Source: Acidobacteriota bacterium
GTDB lineage: Bacteria; Acidobacteriota; Terriglobia; Bryobacterales; Bryobacteraceae
Assembly (NCBI GenBank): GCA_016178945.1
Contig: JACOSH010000365.1
Location: forward strand, 4,427-43,691
Reading direction: 5' to 3'
Length of the DNA: 39,265 nt
Positions within the stretch are counted from its first letter, which is position 1. Each line of letters begins with the position of its first letter. Shown piece by piece: positions 33,375-39,265 of this stretch. The position numbers and the translations under genes are program-made. Below the pieces are notes generated by a model. The model was not told the origin of the DNA, did not search any database, and saw only the letters and a program-made list of their open reading frames with translations.

Positions 33375-33598
33375 CGCCGGTCCTCCTCCAGGATGCGGCC
33401 GCTATCCATCGCTTGGGGAAGCTGGGCAATCCGGCGCTCACGGTTCGGCAGGCGCCTGCCCGCGGGCAAGACCTGGAACGGGCGCAACTCGGCGACTGGC
33501 ACGCCCCGCTTCTCGATGACAAACGTCCGGCCTTCCGCCACTTGGCCGACGATGGCGCTGGTTTTCAGGTGGAGGTCCCGGACAGTTGCCCGCTTCAT
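33371..33598 (-). CDS. Phd/YefM-like antitoxin
   Basis: 75 residues from MKRATVRDLHLKTSAIVGQVAEG, the N-terminal DNA-binding pattern of Phd/YefM antitoxins, followed by TFVIEKRGVPVAELRPF (strands) and a basic, flexible C-terminus (GRRLPNRERRIAQL...ILEEDRR) that would wrap the toxin. The stop overlaps the toxin start. The ATG at 33598 has no Shine-Dalgarno but is directly preceded by a near-palindrome, which fits a leaderless, autorepressed transcript. An open frame upstream to 33634 lacks support. In the pair, the antitoxin represses the operon and neutralises the toxin (family knowledge). Confidence 0.85.
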   Translation of the reverse strand: MKRATVRDLHLKTSAIVGQVAEGRTFVIEKRGVPVAELRPFQVLPAGRRLPNRERRIAQLPQAMDSGRILEEDRR

Positions 33599-33613
33599 GT
33601 TACACAGTGTGAC
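33599..33613 (-). promoter_or_regulatory. Near-palindromic operator of the toxin-antitoxin pair
   Basis: On the plus strand GTTACAC-A-GTGTGAC is an inverted repeat with one mismatch, directly against the antitoxin ATG. The place fits autoregulation by the antitoxin-toxin complex. A -10 such as TGTAAC (minus strand) within it is possible. Confidence 0.5.
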
Positions 33614-33643
33614 ACGGGCGGGCTGCGGCAGCAAGCCTACGCG

Positions 33644-35107
33644 CTACACCAGCACCTTGCTGACCACCTCGCCGTGGATGTCGGTCAGGCGGAAGTGGCG
33701 GCCCTGGAACTTGTAGGTCAGGCGCTTGTGGTCCACACCCAGGCAGTGCAGCAGGGTGGCCTGCAGGTCGTGCACGTGCACTGGCTCGGAGGCGATGTTG
33801 TAGCTGTAGTCGTCGGTCTCGCCGATCGTGAGGCCGCCCTTGATGCCGCCGCCGGCCATCCACATCGTGAAGCAGCGCGGGTGGTGGTCGCGGCCGTAAT
33901 TGGTCTCGGTCAGCTTGCCCTGGCAGTAGACGGTGCGGCCGAACTCGCCGCCCCACACCACTAGCGTCGAGTCCAGCAGGCCGCGCTGCTTCAAATCGGT
34001 GATCAGGGCGGCCGACGCCTGGTCGGTCGCCTGGCATTGCAGAGCCAGATCGCGCGGCAAATCGTTGTGCTGATCCCAGCCGCGCTTGTAGAGCTGGACG
34101 AAGCGCACGCCGCGCTCGATCAGCCGGCGAGCCAGCAGGCAGTTGGCGGCGTATGTGCCAGGCTTCTTGGAATCCGGCCCGTACAACTCGAAGGTGCTGG
34201 CCGGCTCGCCGCCCAGGTCCATCAGCGACGGCACCGAGGTCTGCATGCGGTAGGCCATCTCGTACTGGGCGATGCGCGTCGCGATTTCCGGATCGCCGAA
34301 GGCTTCGTACCGCAGCCGGTCGATCCGGGTGATGGCGTCGAGCATGCGGCGGCGCGTATCGGTATTGATCCCCTGGGGGTTCGACAGGTACAGGACCGGA
34401 TCGCTGCCCGCCCGGAACTTCACGCCCTGGTGATTGGACGGGAGGAATCCGCTCCCCCACAGCCGCGAGAACAACGGCTGATCGACGTTGAGCGCGCTGG
34501 ACTGCGAGATCAGCACTACGAAGGCCGGCAGGTCCTGGTTCTCACTGCCCAGCCCGTAGCTGACCCAGGCCCCCATGCTGGGACGCCCCGGCTGCTGGCT
34601 GCCGCTCTGAATGAAAGTGATGGCCGGATCGTGGTTGATCGCTTCGGTGTGGACGGTCTTGAGGATGGCGATGTCGTCGGCCACTCTGCCCAGGTGCGGC
34701 AACAACTCGCTTAACCACGCGCCGGACTGGCCATGCTGCCGGAACTTGAACAGCGACGAGGCCACCGGCAGCGAGCTCTGGCCCGAGGTCATCCCGGTGA
34801 TGCGTTGTCCCATCCGGACGGATGCGGGCAGCTCGGCGCCCTGCGCTTTCTTGAGCTGCGGCTTGTAGTCGAACAGATCCATCTGGGCGGGCCCGCCCGA
34901 CTGGTGGAGGAAGATCACGCGACGGGCCTTGGGCGCGAAGTGCGGCAACCCCGGAAGGCCGCCGCTCTTGGGTGCGCCTTCGGTGGCCCCGTCCGAGGAG
35001 GCCGGTCCCAGCAACGACGCCAGCGCGGCCGTCCCGATACCCAGCGTGCCGCGGCCAAAGAAATGCCGCCGCGTCATCAACAGCTCCAGTTCTTCCCGCG
35101 GGCTCAT
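33644..35107 (-). CDS. DUF1501 family Tat-exported protein
   Basis: 487 residues. Twin-arginine signal MTRRHFFGRGTLGIGTAALASLL (starting about residue 11; given in part) precedes the DUF1501 fold: RVIFLHQSGGPAQMDLFDYKP, VHTEAINHDPAITFIQSGS, GVRFVQLYKRGWDQHNDLP, GGEFGRTVYCQGK and YGRDHHPRCFTMWMAGGG. It differs in length and details from the DUF1501 protein at the left end (487 versus 425 residues) and belongs to the longer subtype that goes with PSD1-type DUF1549/DUF1553 proteins. The ATG at 35107 is preceded by AAGGAG that overlaps the stop of the upstream gene, a translational-coupling arrangement. Function unknown; an envelope hydrolase of the alkaline phosphatase superfamily is the usual guess. 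Confidence 0.9.
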   Translation of the reverse strand: MSPREELELLMTRRHFFGRGTLGIGTAALASLLGPASSDGATEGAPKSGGLPGLPHFAPKARRVIFLHQSGGPAQMDLFDYKPQLKKAQGAELPASVRMGQRITGMTSGQSSLPVASSLFKFRQHGQSGAWLSELLPHLGRVADDIAILKTVHTEAINHDPAITFIQSGSQQPGRPSMGAWVSYGLGSENQDLPAFVVLISQSSALNVDQPLFSRLWGSGFLPSNHQGVKFRAGSDPVLYLSNPQGINTDTRRRMLDAITRIDRLRYEAFGDPEIATRIAQYEMAYRMQTSVPSLMDLGGEPASTFELYGPDSKKPGTYAANCLLARRLIERGVRFVQLYKRGWDQHNDLPRDLALQCQATDQASAALITDLKQRGLLDSTLVVWGGEFGRTVYCQGKLTETNYGRDHHPRCFTMWMAGGGIKGGLTIGETDDYSYNIASEPVHVHDLQATLLHCLGVDHKRLTYKFQGRHFRLTDIHGEVVSKVLV

Positions 35108-35113
35108 GCCGTC

Positions 35114-38269
<3,156 letters not shown>

Positions 38270-38292
38270 CGAAATCAGTATAGGACAAACCG

Positions 38293-39228
38293 TCAGCGCG
38301 CGTCGTAGAGGTGATTGGCGCTGGGGTAGGTGCTGCTAGTGAGCCGGCAGGCCGGGCCTTCTCCATAGAACTCCGGAATGTGGAAGGTCTTGGGCGGCGC
38401 GTAGACGATGTCGCCCTCCGCGGCAAGCAGTGGTTGGGCGATCCCCTCCATGATCCACTGAAGCCGCCCGCGCAGGACGATCCAGAACTCGGCGAAGTCG
38501 GCGTGGAAATGGCCGCGGTCGCTAGGCTTACGTGGCGGGTTGTCCTTGGCATGGCCGTAGATGAAATTCCCGCGGACCCGGTTCTTCCGCTGGGCCGGCT
38601 CGGTCCACGCGCTCTGTCCCCGATGGGCGCCTTCCAGGTCCTCGATGTTCACATGGATGCGGTCGGGCTTGCCGCCCGGGCTGGGGACATCGGTCGGATT
38701 GGGGCCGGTTTGAAGGCGCACGGGAATATATTCGATTTCGTCCTTTCCGGCCCCCGTTGGCGGGGTCTCAAACACGGAGGTCGCGTCGGCCAGAGTCACT
38801 TCGAAGCGGATGGCCGGCTCGGTTCCCACCACTTCGAGAGCATGCAGGTGACGCTCCGGTGCGTACACATAGGAGCCCTTGCGCGCCTCGATGGTCTGGA
38901 ACCGGCCTTCCGGTCCCTCGATCTCGAAGCGGATGCGGCCTTCCTGGACCACCCACCATTCCGGCGCGTCCGGATGCAGGTGGCGAATCACCTTCGATCC
39001 CGGCGCCGCCGAGATCACCCAGGCGCGCGAGTTGGCGTCGGCGATTACCAGCTCGCTCCAATTAGTGCGGCCATAGTGCTTGGCCTTCAGATCGGCCAGC
39101 CGCGTCAGCGGCTTCATGGGCGGCTGGTAGGGCGTGGGCCGGACCGGCTTGGGGAACCAGAACACGCGCGCCGGCGGCGCCTGGGCCAGCAGCAGCGGCG
39201 CAAGCAGTGCGGGTAGAAGCAGTCTCAT
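38293..39228 (-). CDS. Exported bicupin protein
   Basis: 311 residues with a signal peptide (MRLLLPALLAPLLLAQ). Two cupin domains are visible: the first with HLHPDAPEWWVVQEGRIRF and YVYAPERHLHAL (about residues 83-130), the second with GHFHADFAEFWIVLRGRLQW and DIVYAPPKTFHIPEF (about residues 240-290). Both have the paired histidines and a Glu or aspartate-flanked strand of a metal-binding cupin, so two metal sites are plausible. Substrate unknown; bicupins include oxalate decarboxylases and sugar-acid or aromatic dioxygenases, but the short motif differences prevent a choice. It is the first gene of the operon with the DUF1549/LamG/DUF1553 and DUF1501 genes. The 37 bases upstream to the window end contain TTGATA-like bases but no definable promoter. 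Confidence 0.87.
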   Translation of the reverse strand: MRLLLPALLAPLLLAQAPPARVFWFPKPVRPTPYQPPMKPLTRLADLKAKHYGRTNWSELVIADANSRAWVISAAPGSKVIRHLHPDAPEWWVVQEGRIRFEIEGPEGRFQTIEARKGSYVYAPERHLHALEVVGTEPAIRFEVTLADATSVFETPPTGAGKDEIEYIPVRLQTGPNPTDVPSPGGKPDRIHVNIEDLEGAHRGQSAWTEPAQRKNRVRGNFIYGHAKDNPPRKPSDRGHFHADFAEFWIVLRGRLQWIMEGIAQPLLAAEGDIVYAPPKTFHIPEFYGEGPACRLTSSTYPSANHLYDAR

Positions 39229-39265
39229 TGGTAGATGAGTGTATCAACCCCGCTGGGCCCAAGTG

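Overview
The window looks like chromosomal DNA of a soil-type Acidobacteriota bacterium, most likely from the Bryobacterales/Solibacter lineage. This rests on the mix of families: GC-rich DNA, two DUF1549/DUF1553-DUF1501 gene pairs, large Oar-like TonB-dependent receptors with an N-terminal carboxypeptidase-regulatory-like domain, PQQ-type beta-propeller proteins, many Tat-exported proteins and heptanucleotide simple repeats. The taxonomic call is inference; no rRNA or marker gene is present. I saw no tRNA, rRNA, IS element, CRISPR array or phage gene.

Layout. 1-4151 (+): the C-terminal part of an exported pre-peptidase-domain-like protein, then a DUF1549/DUF1553 haem-motif protein and a DUF1501 protein, almost without gaps. 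4199-5839 (-): a compact TetR / 75-aa membrane protein / methyltransferase operon with a clear promoter and palindromic operator. 6028-9643: a 46-aa metal-ribbon-like protein, an acyl-CoA dehydrogenase (-), and a di-haem cytochrome fused to a PQQ-dehydrogenase propeller (+). 9669-14982: a methyltransferase/zinc-ribbon fusion coupled to a TPR lipoprotein-like or periplasmic protein (-), then a PQQ-like propeller protein and a cyclase-family hydrolase (+). The convergent gap at 14983-15062 carries a heptamer repeat and a hairpin.

15080-29366 is the most unusual part: a divergent locus organised around an IclR regulator. Leftwards run iclR, a dapA-family remnant, a Tat-exported unknown, an NHL-repeat propeller and a GHL6/GH42-like putative glycosidase. 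Rightwards run a TonB receptor, a TIM-barrel-like exported protein, a polytopic membrane protein and another Tat-exported barrel-like protein. Two back-to-back sigma70-like promoters share a perfect palindrome formed by their -35 boxes, flanked by two further palindromes. The content suggests uptake and extracellular breakdown of a carbohydrate-containing substrate. Two genes carry deletions: the dapA homologue has lost its catalytic core in frame, and the TonB receptor has lost reading frame about 47 codons before its natural end.

29472-39228 (-): a second, intact TonB receptor, a VapBC-like toxin-antitoxin pair, and a bicupin / DUF1549-LamG-DUF1553 / DUF1501 operon that parallels the pair at the left end. 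Genes are dense: no gap without a gene exceeds about 240 bases. Starts were chosen from ribosome-binding sites, signal peptides and overlaps rather than from the longest open frame.
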